From NCBI RefSeq assembly GCF_040802235.1, contig NC_133157.1, positions 31,141,501 through 31,205,500 on the forward strand: 64,000 nucleotides of DNA, read 5' to 3'. This DNA comes from Manis javanica (taxonomy: Eukaryota; Chordata; Mammalia; Pholidota; Manidae). Of this stretch, positions 12,170-25,565 are shown piece after piece; within the stretch, counting starts at the first letter, position 1; every line of letters begins with the position of its first letter. Made by a program: the position numbers and the translations under genes. The notes under the pieces were generated by a model. It was given only the letters and a program-made list of their open reading frames with translations. It was not told where the DNA came from and ran no database searches.

Positions 12170-12790
12170 ACATAATTACCTTTTCTTTTATGTGGTGAGA
12201 ACACTTATGACTTACTCTTAGCAACTTTCAAGTATATATATAATACAGGATTATTCGCTATAATCACCATGCTCTGTGAAATTAGATCCCCAAAACTTCT
12301 TAATCTTATAACTGGAAGTTTGTACCCTTTGTCCAATATCTCCCCCATTTCCTCCATCCCCAGCCTCTAGTAACTACCATTCTACACAGTTTCTAGGAAT
12401 TTGTTTTTTAGATTCCACATATACATGATATACATATGAAATACCTTTCGAATTTTTCTGTCTGACTTAAATTTCACTTAGCATAATGACTCCAAGTGTC
12501 ATCCAAGTTGTTGAAAATGGCAGGAATTGCTTCTTTCTCGTGGCTGAAAAATATATATACACCTCATCCTCCTTATCCATGCAGCCACGGGTGGACCCTT
12601 GGGTTGAGTCCATGTCTTGGCTTTTGTGAGTAATGCTGCTATAACCATGGGAGTAGAGATACCTCTTCAAGATCTTGTTTTCATTTCCTTCAGATAAATG
12701 GATCATATGGTAATTCTATTTTTAATATTTTGAAGAATGTCTATACTGTTTTTCCATATTGGCTGTACCATTTGTGGATCCTGTTAGTGT
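12170..12790 (-). mobile_element. L1 fragment (ORF2 3' end), antisense to the plus strand
   Basis: The plus strand reads as reverse L1 ORF2: catccaagttgttgaaaatg, gagtccatgtcttggctttt, gtaatgctgctataaccatg and atcatatggtaattctattt. Many stops interrupt the minus-strand frame, so it is an inactive old copy. Confidence 0.8.
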
Positions 12791-12888
12791 ATTACCTGTT
12801 CAAAAATAAAATTTTAAAAAGGATATTTGCTCCACAAGAAGCTCCTAAGCTCTTTAAGCACCACTGTGATAGACTCTGGGGACACAGA

Positions 12889-12901
12889 AATGAATCAGAA
12901 A

Positions 12902-12965
<64 letters not shown>

Positions 12966-12991
12966 CAGAAGGACATTGCATGAATCAGAAA

Positions 12992-13033
<42 letters not shown>

Positions 13034-13097
13034 CAGAAGGAGACTGCATGAATCAGAAACAGCGTGTGTGTGTGTGTAAGAGACAGAAGGGCATTGC
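12889..13097. repeat. Compound TG microsatellite within a threefold tandem unit
   Basis: The unit is atgaatcagaaacag, then a TG tract, then gacagaagg and an attgc or actgc end. It occurs three times. The TG tracts are about 60, 32 and 13 nt long. The flanking parts are nearly identical, so a whole unit was duplicated and the tracts then changed length. Confidence 0.9.
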
Positions 13098-14539
13098 TAG
13101 CTTGGCGACGGGGATCCCCGTAGTGAAGGTACAGGTTTTGAGCTAGGCAGGATTAATAGAGGCAGAAAGGAGTAAGGAAAACTGTAAAGACAGAAATGTG
13201 ACAATACTGTGGTGGCCAAGGTGGCCCAGCGAGCAGCCCCCCCACCCCCACCCCATCCCCAAGATCTTCTCTCTGCTCTGAGACGGATCCCATCCACCCT
13301 AACCCCACCCAACATGCAAACCTTTCCCTTCCTCCTCCAACCTAGGTGAATTCCTGGCTCCTCTCTTCTTTTTAGAAAGGTAGAAAGCTCAGAGTAGATA
13401 CTGTCCAATCTCCAGTGCTTTCTCACGAGATTAATTCAGGACCCTGGAACCCAGCATGAGGACGTGGCAATTGGGGTGGGAGAGATGGAGAGAAAAGCGA
13501 CCATTCAAGGAGGCCGTCAGCAGTCAACAATCAGCTTCCTTCAGTTGAGGCATCTACATTCAAAGCTTCTGGAGGCAGAGCCAGGGCTGGGATAACGGGT
13601 GGGCCCACTGGGCATCAGCAGGGGCACCAAGTCCCATCATGCAAAAACCCAACAAAGATAAAGATAGAGAAAATGAATTCACTGGAACTCTTCACAAGGA
13701 GCTAATTCTGTATGATTCCCGCCTTTCTCCCTCCCTCTACCCACTAACATACCCTCAACCCATAAAGAGCAACTAGTAGAAATTTTGACCCTTGCATCTC
13801 TAGGACCCAAAAGTATCCTCTAAAAAACTGTGGGTGATTTATCCAGGAAGGGATCCTGAAATGGATGTCAGACTCAAGAGAGGAGCAGAACAGAGCCTAA
13901 AATCACTCTAGACATCCACACAGACATATCTGTCAAGGGGAAGAGGCAAGAGAAAAACACAGAGAAGTGCTCCAGTCCATTATTTATACTTCTTCTTACA
14001 CTGGCAGGTATGGGAATCCCCAGGCAGTCCAGAGGTGTCCCTGCTCCACAACATGGCCTGACAGCTTGTGGGAACCTGTAGCCAGCCCTCCCCGGGAAAC
14101 AGCCTTACCAGGTATTTAGACAGACTAACATAGTCATTCATTTATGAAAGTGGATGAACAGCCATGGGTCACCAAACATTTGAGGAAAAGCAATGAAAGA
14201 GCTAAACAAAGATAAATAAACAAAAGGAGCCATCCTGAAAAAGGTAAGCTACAATAGAGAACGTTTATGAGAAAAACTTTTATGTATCTTTGGAGAGATT
14301 TGAGAGGATGCTAAATCCGTACAGCAAGAGCTAGCTGCCATTAAAATGGACACCATCATAGAACAAGAGATCATTTCTGAAAATTTAAAATAATTGCAAA
14401 ATAAAAAAATCTGGCAAAGAGAAGGAATAATAGAATGGCTACGACTAAAACCAGACCAGCTATCTATAAGTCAATGAAATCTTCTAGAACCCAGGAAACA
14501 CACAAAGCAGTAAAAAAATGAAAGAAAAGTCCAGAGACA
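13098..14539. other. Intergenic sequence, nothing recognised
   Basis: No gene or clear repeat. The purine-rich minus strand at 13097-13426 gives a 109-codon frame with no domain. Confidence 0.4.
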
Positions 14540-15310
14540 GAGGAAAGATCCAGAAGGTCAACATTCATTCATTCAGTAGGAGTTTGAGAAAGAAAGAACC
14601 AAAAATAATAATAACAATATTAAAGAAATGGGTGGGGAATCAAAGACAGAATAGAAAATTTTTCTGAGTTAGGGAAAACACAATCCATCAGATTGAAAGA
14701 GCCTACTGGGATAAAGCAGGATAAATAAAAACAAAAAGTCCATACCTAGACACTTATAGAAACTTCAGAACCCCAGGAACAACGGTAACATCTTAAAAGC
14801 TTCCAGAAAGGAAAAAAAAAAATAGGTCAGTTACAAAGGAATGAGAATTTGACTAACTTCAGATTTCCCATAAGAAACACTTATAAACCGTGCCTTTAAA
14901 ATTCCAATGGACTATGAGCTTGAGCCTGATTTATACTCCAGGCCAAACCAGCCATCAGTGGAGAGAAGTTATTTTCAGCTATGCAGGGAAAGCTTATATT
15001 GGATGTATTCAAACTGACAAATGACTCAGGGGGGGTACCTGAGCAAAGCAAAAGGAATGTAAGAATGAGATTTCAAGAAAACATGGGATTGAAACAAATA
15101 AGCTAATCAAAAACAATGAGAGCCAAGGAAAATAAAAATGAAGACAGGAAATAAAGTCAACAGTATTATAATAACTTTGTATGGGGACAGATGGTAATAA
15201 AGCCTATTGTGATCATTTCATAATGTATAAAAATAATCACTTTTGTACACCTGAAATGAATATGATATTGTATATCAATTATAACTCAATAAAAAAATTA
15301 ATTAAAAATA
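14540..15310 (+). mobile_element. Old L1M element, 3' part
   Basis: It follows the known L1M 3' region: tccatcagattgaaagagcc, then aacttcagaaccccaggaac, cttaaaagcttccagaaagg, and gttattttcagctatgcagg. It ends with tacacctgaaatgaatatga and a tail of tcaataaaaaaatta. Start is approximate. Confidence 0.75.
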
Positions 15311-16384
15311 AAGTGGGAGATTCCACTTAAAAAAAAACAGCTTTGAATCTTGACATTCAGTTGGCAGGGGTTAAATACATAGGATTTTCTTTACTTCTCT
15401 ATAGTTCTGACCACACTTTGTTCTGCAGTGATTAATATTACATAACCACAATATGGTCAATGTTATTTTTTATTATGTTTAAGTATTCAGAAGTTCAAGC
15501 CTAGAAGACGTGACTAGAGTTCTGGAACATAATGTAAATGTTATAAACCATGAAAGAGGGGTGAGGATCAGGTACTGATGTGGAGGAAGGCACACTATGT
15601 AAAAAAACAAATGCAAGTTGCAGAATAACATAAAAAGCATGACCCCCATTTATATATAATGTTATATACATATTTTATATGCACAGAAAAACACCTGGAA
15701 AACTTTTATTCACTTTTACTTTCTATACTTCGGTACCTTTTGAATTTTTACAAGCATGTATAACTTTTGTAATTAAAATGTTGTATATAGAATACTAGTT
15801 TGAAGAGTTACTTAATTATTAGCCTGTCTAGGGGACTTAACAGTTTTTGGTAAGGTCCTGAGCAAAGAAGACTGATCGAGTGAAAAGAACTACACCTTCT
15901 GGAACAGTTAAAGCCAGACAGAAACCTCAGCTATGCAGTCTTACAAAACAAAACACCACCACCACCCGAACCAGACCAAAAAACAAAGAAAGACCAACAC
16001 TGCCATCTACTGAGAACTTCTTGGAGAACATGCTGAGTTGGGAAGGCTTTTTGTTTTGCTTTATGAAAAACATTACCTTTTTGAAACCTGCACAAACCTG
16101 AAATCTGATTTATCTTCTGGTTTATCAGGAGCATGAATTACTAGGAATATAAGTAAGAAATAAGGATCATAGAGAGATGCTTGGGCAAGCACAGGGGTCT
16201 GTTTGTCCTAACAAGGAACTGAGCCAAGAGACATTGTCTCAAGTCTCTGACATGGCTGTCCTGGGGCAAAAGCTCTGTGTGCGGTACCAAGATGAGGAGT
16301 AACTGGGTACCAGGTAAGAACCTTTAAATAAGTGGGAGGCGCTGGGACTGATGGTGGGGGAGAGGGAGGGAGATAAAGGGGCAT
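15311..16384. other. Intergenic sequence with a possible CTCF-like motif
   Basis: Mostly AT-rich and unassigned; 15690-15790 resembles a degenerate LINE 3' tail. At 16000-16013 the minus strand reads TCAGTAGATGGCAG, 13 of 14 positions of the CTCF core. Confidence 0.35.
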
Positions 16385-16595
16385 AATAGTTTGCAATCAC
16401 AATATAAGTTGGTCACAGAGACAGATGGTAGTACAGCATGGAGAATACAGTCAATGATTCTGTAACATCTTCCTACATAGATAGATAGTAACTGTTTTAG
16501 AGGAGGTGAGGATTTAATAATATGGGTACACTGTATTATACATTTGAAACCAACATAAGATTGTATATCCATGATACTTTAATTTTAAAAAACCT
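16385..16595 (+). mobile_element. L1 3'UTR tail
   Basis: Sequence agtcaatgattctgtaacat, then ggtgaggatttaataatatg and atttgaaaccaacataagat. It is homologous to the tails at 22180-22375 and 39840-39995, so it is a short 5'-truncated copy of the same L1 lineage. Confidence 0.75.
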
Positions 16596-18349
16596 TTACA
16601 TAAGTATTATTTCCAAAATGAATGCACCCTTGGTCACGGAAAACGGGTGACCGAGCAGTGTAACCCTATGTTCTGGAAGCTGCAGAAAGAATGGCTGAGT
16701 GGACGCAAGATTCCGTGACCTTGGCGTGTAGGCATTCAGCAGATACTGAGTGCTTACTGCCTGCCAAATACTGCCCAGGTTCCTGCACACCCAGAGTCAC
16801 AGACCCACACACTGGCTTCTGGAATGACTCAAATGGCCAAATCACCACAGTCCAAGAGGAATCAAATCACCTGCTAAGTAAGACACGCTGCCAGACCCAA
16901 CCCAACCCGATTTGTCTTCTGCAAGCACTGGCTTCCCACATCACACTCACCCATGCTTACCCTACATTCCCTAAAAACCCAGGTCCTGCATCTAATAAAC
17001 CAAAGTCTGGATCCTTTTTAAAGCAAAGGTTACAAATATCACCATCCTGATAAGATAAAAGCAGACTTCTCTCACCTAATGGTTTAAAAAAGAAGCATAA
17101 AGCAAAAAAGTTGTATTAGAATCACAAAATATTAGATTTGGAAAAACTTCCAAAATTATCCAGTTCACTAAAATCAGAAGCTGGGCTGAGGTCTGGAATG
17201 CTGTACATACGAACTTGGATTGTTTTTGAATTTGGAAGGATAGTATATGCCAAGAAATAGAAAGGGATGAATGATATGTACAGGGTTTGTGATAGTTAAT
17301 GTTCAGTAAATATTCAAGAATGTAAAAGTATTATTTCACTCAAAATAATTTAAACAAAAGCTCCAAACTTCTGTGTTACTAAAAGGTGCTAGATTCTAAG
17401 GAGAACCCATTGTTTAAAACAAAAAAAATGACATCAAGTATGAGAAAAAGACAAACTGATAAAAGGACAATGCAAGTAGTTGACAGATTAAGTAAACAGA
17501 AGAGCAACCAAGAGGTAAGGACAGAAAAGTCTTCTCCTCGATGACCGGAGGGGAAGCAGCTGGGAGCTGGAATGCCTTTACAAGAAACTGGCAGGTTCTC
17601 CCTCGGGGAGAAAGGCTTTGCTTCTGTAAAATGAAATATCCAGTTCCAGAGTTGCATTTTCAGATTAGTTCATATTCACTTAGTACTCCTTTAACTGGAA
17701 GTCCATTCACTCAAACTCTTCTTGGGGACTGCTCTGAGCCAAACCCTGGGCTAGGCAAGGGGTTCACTAAAATGAATGACACACGGCCCCTATTCTCGGG
17801 GTTCTGATTTCCCATTGCAGAGGCAGGCCTCGCAGCCATTCAAGGACGAGAGTTTTGGGGGAAGCCTGTGTAGGATGTGACACAGCCTCATAAAGGGAGT
17901 GTGGGGAGCTAGGAAGCAAAGATGCCCCTAAGTAGCGGTATTGTGCTTCTACAGGGTACCCCACACATGCCATGCTCCCTAAGCCAAGGGCCCAGCAGAG
18001 TTAGCATCAAATAATCACAGAAGCTATCCTGTTAGTTCTGGTGTTAGGGGCTCAGAAAGGGAAGGGTGTGAAGGAGAGAGAGTCCTAAAAACCCCTAAGG
18101 GGTAAAACGGGAATGAAATCCTACAGGGGATCAGTGATGTACCAGAAGGCAGGATGAAGTAATGATGGAGGAAATCCACTGGAGCTGAGCCTTGGGGATA
18201 TTTCAGTTCGCGTGGCAGAGGTGGGGGGAATGTGCAGGTCTGACAGTCAGCAGAGCCTGAGCAGGCAGGGAGGGCGCCTTGGGAACAGAAGGGTGCCTCA
18301 GTAGGACCAGCACGTAAGGTACGCTGGGTGGGAGGAGTAGCAGTGAGGT
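16596..18349. other. Intergenic sequence, nothing recognised
   Basis: Contains a 119-codon frame at 16691-17050 and others with no domain. Short MIR/L2-like words occur near 16735-16770 and 17700-17770. No gene is supported. Confidence 0.45.
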
Positions 18350-21300
18350 TTTTGTCTTAAGTTTATTGGAGCATACATACACTATGTATGCATCACCCTA
18401 TGCCTGTAGGCTATTAATGACTTAGTACATTTATGTTCATCCATGACCAATAATCGTTTTAGAACATTTCCATCATCCCAGAAAGTTCCCTTGTGCCTGT
18501 TTGCAGTCTTTTCATCATGCTTATTTTACTTAGCATGATGGTTTTGAGGTTCATCCATGTTGCAACGTGTACCAGTGTCCATCCCTTTTTATTGCTGGAC
18601 AGTAAACCACTAGAGACATAAAATACTTTAAAAATTCAGTTCACCAGCTGGTGGACATTTCAATTGCTTCCATTTGGGGTTATGAAGAACACTGCTGCTA
18701 TGAGCATTCACCTACAATTCTTTGTGTTAATATATATGTTCTCATTTTTCTTGGATTAGATTTGCAAATTGAAATACAGCATGCCCAGTTAAATTTGAAT
18801 TTCAGGTAACAATTTTTTTTGGTATGTCTCCTGAAATATTTGAGACAGGCTGTAATAAAAAGTTGTTTGTTGTTTATCTGAAATTCAAATTTAACTTGGT
18901 GTCCTGTCTTTTATCTGGCAGCCCTATTATGCATAGTACCTAGAAATGGATTTTCTCAGCCTACAGTAGGTCTATATTTAACTTTTTAAGAATCTGCCCA
19001 TCTGTTTGCAAAAGGGACTGTACCACTTTACATTCCAGGAATGTATGACGATTCTAGTTTTTCTCATCCTCACCAACACTTGGTATTGTCTGGGGGAAGG
19101 CATTGTTTTTTATTACAACAGTCATTTTAAGTGAATGTGGTTTCTCATTGTGGTTTTAATTTAACCAATAATCCTTAAGAAATTGTTTTTATTAGTCATT
19201 CATATGCTTTCTTGGGAAAATGACTAGCAAATCTTTTGACTTTTTAATTGGATCATTTGTCTTATTGTGTTGTAGTTCTTAACATATTCTGGTCTAAGCC
19301 CTTTATTGGGTATATGATTTGTAAAATCTTTCTCTGCACATTTGGCTTATCTTTTTCTCTTAAAAATGATTTTTAAAGCCCAAAAGATTTTATTGAAGTC
19401 CAATTCATCAATATTCTCTTTAATGGATTTTTGCTTTTGGTATCACACTCAAGTCTTTACCTAACTCAAGGTCATGAAGATTTTCTCCCATTTTCTTCCA
19501 TAAGTTTTATAGCCTTTACTTCTTTTACCTTTATGTCCATAATGAGGTAAGGATCAAAGTAACTTTCTCCCATTCCTTCCAATCTTTTAAAATATGAGTA
19601 TCTAATTGTTCCAGCGCCATTTACTGAAAAGACTGTCCTTTCTCCAGTTGAATTATCTTGGCACGTATGTCAAAAATCAATACATCATATACATAAGGGT
19701 TTATTTCTGGATTCTCCATATTGTTCCATTGCACTATATTGCCTATCCTTATACCAATAAACAGTCCTGATTTTTGCAGCTTTATAGTTGTGAAATTGAG
19801 TAGGTTAATTCCTCTAATTTTGTTCTTCTTCAAAATAATTCTGGCCATCTTTGGTACTTTGCATTTCCATATTAGTTTTAGGACCAGTTTGCTAATTTCT
19901 AAACAAAACAAAAAAAAAACCCTGCTGGAATAGTGACAGGGATTCAATTGGATCTACAGAACAATTTGGGGAGAATTGCCATTACAATGGTGCATACTGA
20001 ATCTTCTAATCCATTCTAATAGTACATATTAAATCCTCGAATCCATAAATGTTTCTCCAGTTACCTAGATCCTTAACTACCCCCAGTAACTTTTGTCATT
20101 TTCATTGAAATACTTATATTCTTTGTATTCTTGATGCTACTCTGAGTGGAACATTTTTTTCTTAATTTGGGGGGATTGTTCATTGCCAATACAAATAATT
20201 TTAATAGATTTTTTTTTTTTTTTTTGTATATTGATCTTGGATCCTACAACGTTGCTAAACCGATCAGTTCTAGTAGCTTTTTTTTTTTTTTGGTATATTC
20301 CTTAGGATCTTGCCGGATCTGGTCATTGGTAAGTAGAGTTTTTTTTTTTCCAACTTGAATGCCTTTAATTTTTTTGGAAGGAGGGAAAACAGGAAGGGGT
20401 TAGAACCTCCACTACAATGTTAAATAGAAATTATGAGAGTGGATATTCTTCACTTGTTCCTGATTTCAAAGAAAGGCACTCTTCCACCACTTTGTTAGGT
20501 AGGTCTTTCATAGATTGAAAATCCATTAAGCTGAGTTGCCCTCTATTCGTAGTTTGTTGAATTTTTACCAAGAATGGGTGCTGAATTCTGTCAAATGCCT
20601 TTCCAGGGTCTTTTATTAATATGGTAATAAAACAAATTTCTGGAAAGTAAATCAAGCTTACAGCCCTAAGGATACATCCTATTTGGTACTGGTTATTACC
20701 TCTTTGTTGCTGGATTCAGCTTGCTAATACTGTGTTAAGGAGTTTGCATCTACTTTCACGGGTTTTAAATACCTTTTTAAATATAGGTATTTAAATTTCC
20801 CTCTTAGAATTGCTTTAGATGCATACCATAAATTTTGGTTGTCTTCATTTTCATTTGGTCAAAATTATTTTCTAATCTCCCTTGTGATTACTTCAATACA
20901 TGGATTATTTAGAATGGGTTAATTTCCAAGTATTGAGGGATTTTCAAAATTTCTTACTGTTGGTGACCTATAATTAATTCCAACATGGTTGGATACTTCC
21001 TATGACTTAATCCTTTTAAATTCATTGAGTTTGTTCTATGGCACAGCCTATGGGCTTTCCTAGAGAATGTTCCATGTGGCCTTGAAAAACTGTGCATTCT
21101 GCTGTTGGTGGGTGGTGGTCTACAAATATCAGAAATTGACTGATAGAATAACATGACAAAAAGCATAAAAAAGAGTACACTATCAATTATTGAGAGTAGG
21201 ATATGGAAATCCCCAAATATTATTATTGAACTGTTTCTCCTTCCAAACTTGTCACTTTTTAAATGTATTTTGGGGTTCTGTTGTTAGGTGCATATACATT

Positions 21301-21620
21301 AGTAGTAATTGTCTCATGTCTCTTGACATATTGAATGTCCTCTATTTCTAGTAATATTTGTCTCAAAGCCCACTTTGATGCTAATATAGCCATTAATGGT
21401 CCACACCAATACTTTTTCTTAGCTCTTTTTCTTACCTTCCTTCAACTATTTCTTCTCCCTTTTTTTTGAGTTGCCAATCCCTTTTTATATTTCTATTCTT
21501 ACACGACAGGAAAAAAACCAGCTATCTTATGTTTCTTCTTTTTTTCATTTCTCTTTAGTTCAAAGAATCCTTTATTTTCATGATGATTTAATATTACTTG
21601 TCTTTCCTAATTGTTAAAAA
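18350..21620 (-). mobile_element. Old L1 element (ORF2 region), minus orientation
   Basis: About 3.2 kb of reversed L1 ORF2. Diagnostic stretches on the plus strand include gaggttcatccatgttgcaa, tctcatcctcaccaacactt, gggattcaattggatctaca, tgatcttggatcctacaacg, cacttgttcctgatttcaaa and gtgcattctgctgttggtgg. The minus-strand frame is broken many times. A MITE interrupts it at 18766-18925. Confidence 0.85.
18766..18925. mobile_element. Palindromic MITE-type DNA transposon inside the L1
   Basis: Two inverted arms, ttaaatttgaatttcaggta (from about 18789) and tgtttatctgaaattcaaat (from about 18871), flank a short centre. The right side ends ttatctggcagccct. It interrupts the L1 sequence. I recognise it as a common mammalian non-autonomous DNA element but cannot give its exact family name. 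Confidence 0.65.
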
Positions 21621-22179
21621 TCATGCATGGCTGAGCCCTGGCTTTTATAACATCAAGTTTTTTCACTCATCTTTCAAAATAGTCCTACTATTTTGTAAAT
21701 CCTCAATTAGCAACCAAAAACAGTAGAGTTGCAAGATAAGTCATCAAGCCGTGTATTTTTAAAACACTTTTTCCAAATCAGGAAATACCAAAGGCAGAAG
21801 AGACTGTATAAAACTGGTTACGTTGTTTCACTGAATCTATTATGTATGAAAAATTATTTCACTTTTTTCCAACATTCAACAAAAGGCCTACATTCTGGTG
21901 ATATGTCTTCTTTATAATGAGTAAAGAAAAAACAAAATCCCTAAGTTCTGTCTTTGAATTGAAATGACTAGTACTCATTGTGAGAGCAATTCTATCTGCA
22001 GATCTTCTCCCAGCATCAGTCAGGGAATTGAGGACCACACCTCTTTCTACCACAATTTATTCAGTTCTCTTAGCGAAGTCCTCATTTCCAGGATACTGTT
22101 CAAATCTACCTTGAAAAAAAAAAGCCTACTTCTACAAATGATGCCCATTCTCACACATCCTTAAATTAGATAAGAAGAT
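21621..22179. other. Intergenic sequence, nothing recognised
   Basis: AT-rich DNA with short frames only. Confidence 0.4.
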
Positions 22180-22375
22180 GAAAATAAATCTCCATTGGAA
22201 CACAGTCAATGATTCCATAACATACGGACATTCAACTGTGTTGATAGATAGTAACCACACCAGAGGGGGGTGAGGATTTAATAATATGGGTATAACTGTT
22301 GAACCATTCTGTTGTACATTTGAAGCCAACATAAGACTGTATAGCAATGATACTTCAGTAAAAGAAAAAAAAATC
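22180..22375 (+). mobile_element. L1 3'UTR tail
   Basis: Reads agtcaatgattccataacat, gttgatagatagtaacc, ggtgaggatttaataatatg and atttgaagccaacataagac, and ends in an A-rich stretch. Same family as 16385-16595. It lies just beyond the inferred TGFBR1 poly(A) site. Confidence 0.75.
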
Positions 22376-22685
22376 TCCCTTGAAAAACACTGAAAAACTT
22401 TACTCATCAAAATAATAATACTGCTTTAACACAAACTTAGCATATCTGTGGAGCCAAGGCAAGGCAGTTCACATGCAGACAGGTCAGTTCCCACCGACAG
22501 ATCAATGACCCCTACGGGGGTGGAAAGAAGCCACCACTCATGCAGAGGAACCTTCAGGCAGGTGGGTACTTCTCAAACATATTACAGCATTATAACTTGT
22601 CCTGGGGAGTAAGTAATCCAAAGACTCTAGTCTCTATTGACAGCACTACATTTCATAACAGCATTGCTCACTTCAGTATACTAAC

Positions 22686-22740
22686 TTTATTTTAAATTTT
22701 AAATTATGCCACTAGCACTTGGGAAAAAAAGTAATTTATT
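22686..22740 (-). terminator. TGFBR1: Candidate poly(A) signals of TGFBR1
   Basis: Two AATAAA hexamers lie on the minus strand at 22740-22735 and 22691-22686. The second (AAAATAAAGTTAG) has GT-containing sequence downstream of it. Cleavage would fall near 22665-22675. Other AATAAA hexamers exist inside the 3'UTR, so shorter isoforms are possible. Confidence 0.5.
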
Positions 22741-23066
22741 TGCATTGCTTCCATTTCTCTACTGTAGTGTTAAGACTTGATGTAAGCATCGCTCTTCTAC
22801 TTCCTATTTACAAATCATTCAGAATATTACTACAAATACAATATACAATTTAAAAAACTTATGGGGAAATGCAGTTTTTGTTTTTCTCTCCTCTTTACAG
22901 GCTTCTCAAGTCATCCAACTTAAATGAAAATTTATGTGGTTATTTTCTGTACACATCTGAAAGGGCAGAGATTACACTGATAAAGCCAAAAGAACTCGCA
23001 CAAATACAATAAAATACAGAAAACAGAAAGTACAGATGATGTTATTTGGGGTACAAATATAAACAA

Positions 23067-23074
23067 TACAGTAC
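23067..23074 (-). promoter_or_regulatory. miR-101 seed match (8-mer)
   Basis: The transcript strand reads GTACTGTA. A second 8-mer of the same kind is at 24463-24470. Both lie in the distal 3'UTR. Confidence 0.4.
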
Positions 23075-24462
23075 CATTTGAGTAATTTAGCAATGTAATA
23101 CTCATACTTTATAGAAATAAAACTGCAAACCTGGAGAATGCTCTGACAAATATTAAAGATCATATGTACAATGAGGTAAATGTACCTTGGTCTCTTGAGA
23201 GGTAATTTAAGTTTAAAGCAATTGACATTTTGAAGCATCTCCTTGACATATAAAGAAATATCAAACACCCCGTTCCATTGGCACAATGTGAAAAAGGGAT
23301 ATTAAAACATGGTTCATGATATTCAATTCACAAATCTTGTTAAAAAATAAAAACAAATTCACTTAAGTTCTTTTTTAAGCTGTAAGAAAATACAGGTTGA
23401 ATGTCATTAATCACATTTTTTGAAGTTCACAATTACAGATAAGATTGCATAATGGGATTGAAAAGTTGCAATGCACTGACAATCCTCAGAATGTCCTAAA
23501 AGCCCAGCATTTCTACAGAGAGGGCCTATGGGTACGCCAACATTCCAAAACAGAAACAACAAGCTGCAGATTACATGTCCAGAGCTATTCTTTAGCATCT
23601 CAAAAATATCTGAATTGCATTTTCTGCCAAGCTGCAGAAGAACCATTATTTGGACTCTCTACCATTTGGAGCCAGAACACTGCCACAGTTAAGAAACAAG
23701 AAGAAATAGGTGATTTACAATCACTCTTTCAGTTCAAGGAAAAAAATAAACTCTTGATATGATATGTCTAACCAGATACTGATTTTGTTGTATATTTAAA
23801 TTAGCGCTTTGCCACCTTGTTTTACGAAGTATCTGACAGTTCTCAGATATAAAGGGAAAAAAGGTAACTCATGCATGAGCTGCAAAATGGCCAAGTGATC
23901 ACTTACATTTTATCATCAGAACTGAAATTTGGAATTGATGGCCATGGCAGTGCATACCGACTCAAGGCACTTCCTGAGCACTATCATTACAGCAGAATTA
24001 CAGGCTCAGCTCTTTGGGCCTTACCCTGTCCTATAGAGGATACTCCTGGCCACTGCTTCTGGCACAGTCCCCATTGCCATAGCTGCCACCTTGCTGCCAT
24101 CTCACTCCTGAAATCAAAGCAGAGCAGCCAGCAGGGCCATCTTCCGTCCAAACTCCAAAGTTAGAGACCTCTCCCAGCAACATGCAGTGACTCAAGGAAA
24201 TGCAGATATGTCCCACCATACCCATCAACCATTTTACTCTAGGTATCAAAAGCAGCTATTCAGTTAAAAGGCTATTCAGGGGACAGGGGCATGGAAGGGT
24301 GGCTGGTGACTAGGCACTGGTCTCTGAGTCAGAGATCAGCAGGAAGGCAGGTTGGGAGGAACAAAGTGGAAGTCATGAAGGAAGGGCCATGGACAGGTAA
24401 TGTGCTGAAGGTATATTTTAGCCAAGTTGAACCTTGGAAGGTGTGCATCTGAAGACAGGCTA

Positions 24463-24470
24463 TACAGTAC
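24463..24470 (-). promoter_or_regulatory. miR-101 seed match (8-mer), second site
   Basis: The transcript strand reads GTACTGTA in the middle of the TGFBR1 3'UTR. Function is inferred from the seed match only. Confidence 0.4.
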
Positions 24471-25470
24471 AAACAAAGGCTTGTTTTTCTAAATAACAAA
24501 ATCAATACTCTAGTCAAGTTTATCTGCAGGTAAGGCCACAGTAATCATGATGTATTTCATCTTTTAAGTAACTTTTATTTCCAGTATTAGCCAATTGGGG
24601 TTTATCAAACCATCATTAGCCAAAAAAGGAATTAGCTATAGCAATGTATAAACCCAATTTAGAACAGAATTCTAACTTTTAAAAAATTCCCTGATTCATT
24701 GAAAGTACTTGTTATGCACTTAAGCAATAGCAGTATAATTACTGTAACTCAGTGTTTGACTTAATAAAGAATACCTTCAGCACAAGTTGATCACCTTACA
24801 GGACAGTGAGAAACCATGTATTACAACTTCAAATCAGATGAGAACTTTTGGTTATGTTCTTAAAATCATATGAAAATAGTTTTAGTGACAAAATGCGTTG
24901 GTGCCCTGGATTTCATAAGGCAGATCTGGTAGTCATAGAAATGGCCAAAAAAAAAAGGTACCGGATCAAGAGCTAGAGATTATTAAACAGGAAATACAAC
25001 ATGATAAAAACAAACCTCTTAGGCTCACTTATCTGCTTTAATGAAATCATGGTAATTACAGAAAAACCCTCAAATTTGGAGTCAAAAGCCAAAATATTAA
25101 CCTCCAACCACATTTTCCCCATTGTTTTTAAACACATGAAATTGACACTAAACTCCTATGTAATATGCCATTCATTCTAAAATTACTTTGGTTTTAGGAC
25201 CAAATAGTCTTTCCAATCTATGCTATGTATAAGAGTGTATAGAGTGTATAGAGATAAGACATTTGACAGAATGCAGCTTGGCCAGCATAATGGCCACTAT
25301 CTCTTACTGACCAAAATACTGTAAAGATTACTCTAACCCTTCATTGGGAAATCTCTAGCACTATGAAGTCCATGTTCTGACTCTTTGTTTCTTACCACTA
25401 TGATAATTTTTCCCCCACAAGAATAAGATCACAGTGATAAAGAGAACTTTGAAAATTGTAAAATTTCAAC

Positions 25471-25565
25471 TTATGTTCCTCACTACTGTATGAGGTTTAG
25501 ACTCAAGATAAGAGCTTTGTAAGTGTTAGTTTTGAGATCTTGAAAATTATAGAACAGTACATTCA
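25471..25565. repeat. 3'UTR duplicated block, copy 1
   Basis: 95 bp beginning ttatgttcctcactactgta and ending acagtacattca. It matches 26587-26686 with two substitutions and one 5-bp gap. The flanks on both sides differ, so the duplication is limited to this block. The unit does not resemble a repeat family I know. Confidence 0.9.

Noticed and set aside
12730-13051. Frames encoding Cys-Val or Thr-His repeats
   Set aside because: They are translations of the TG/CA microsatellite.
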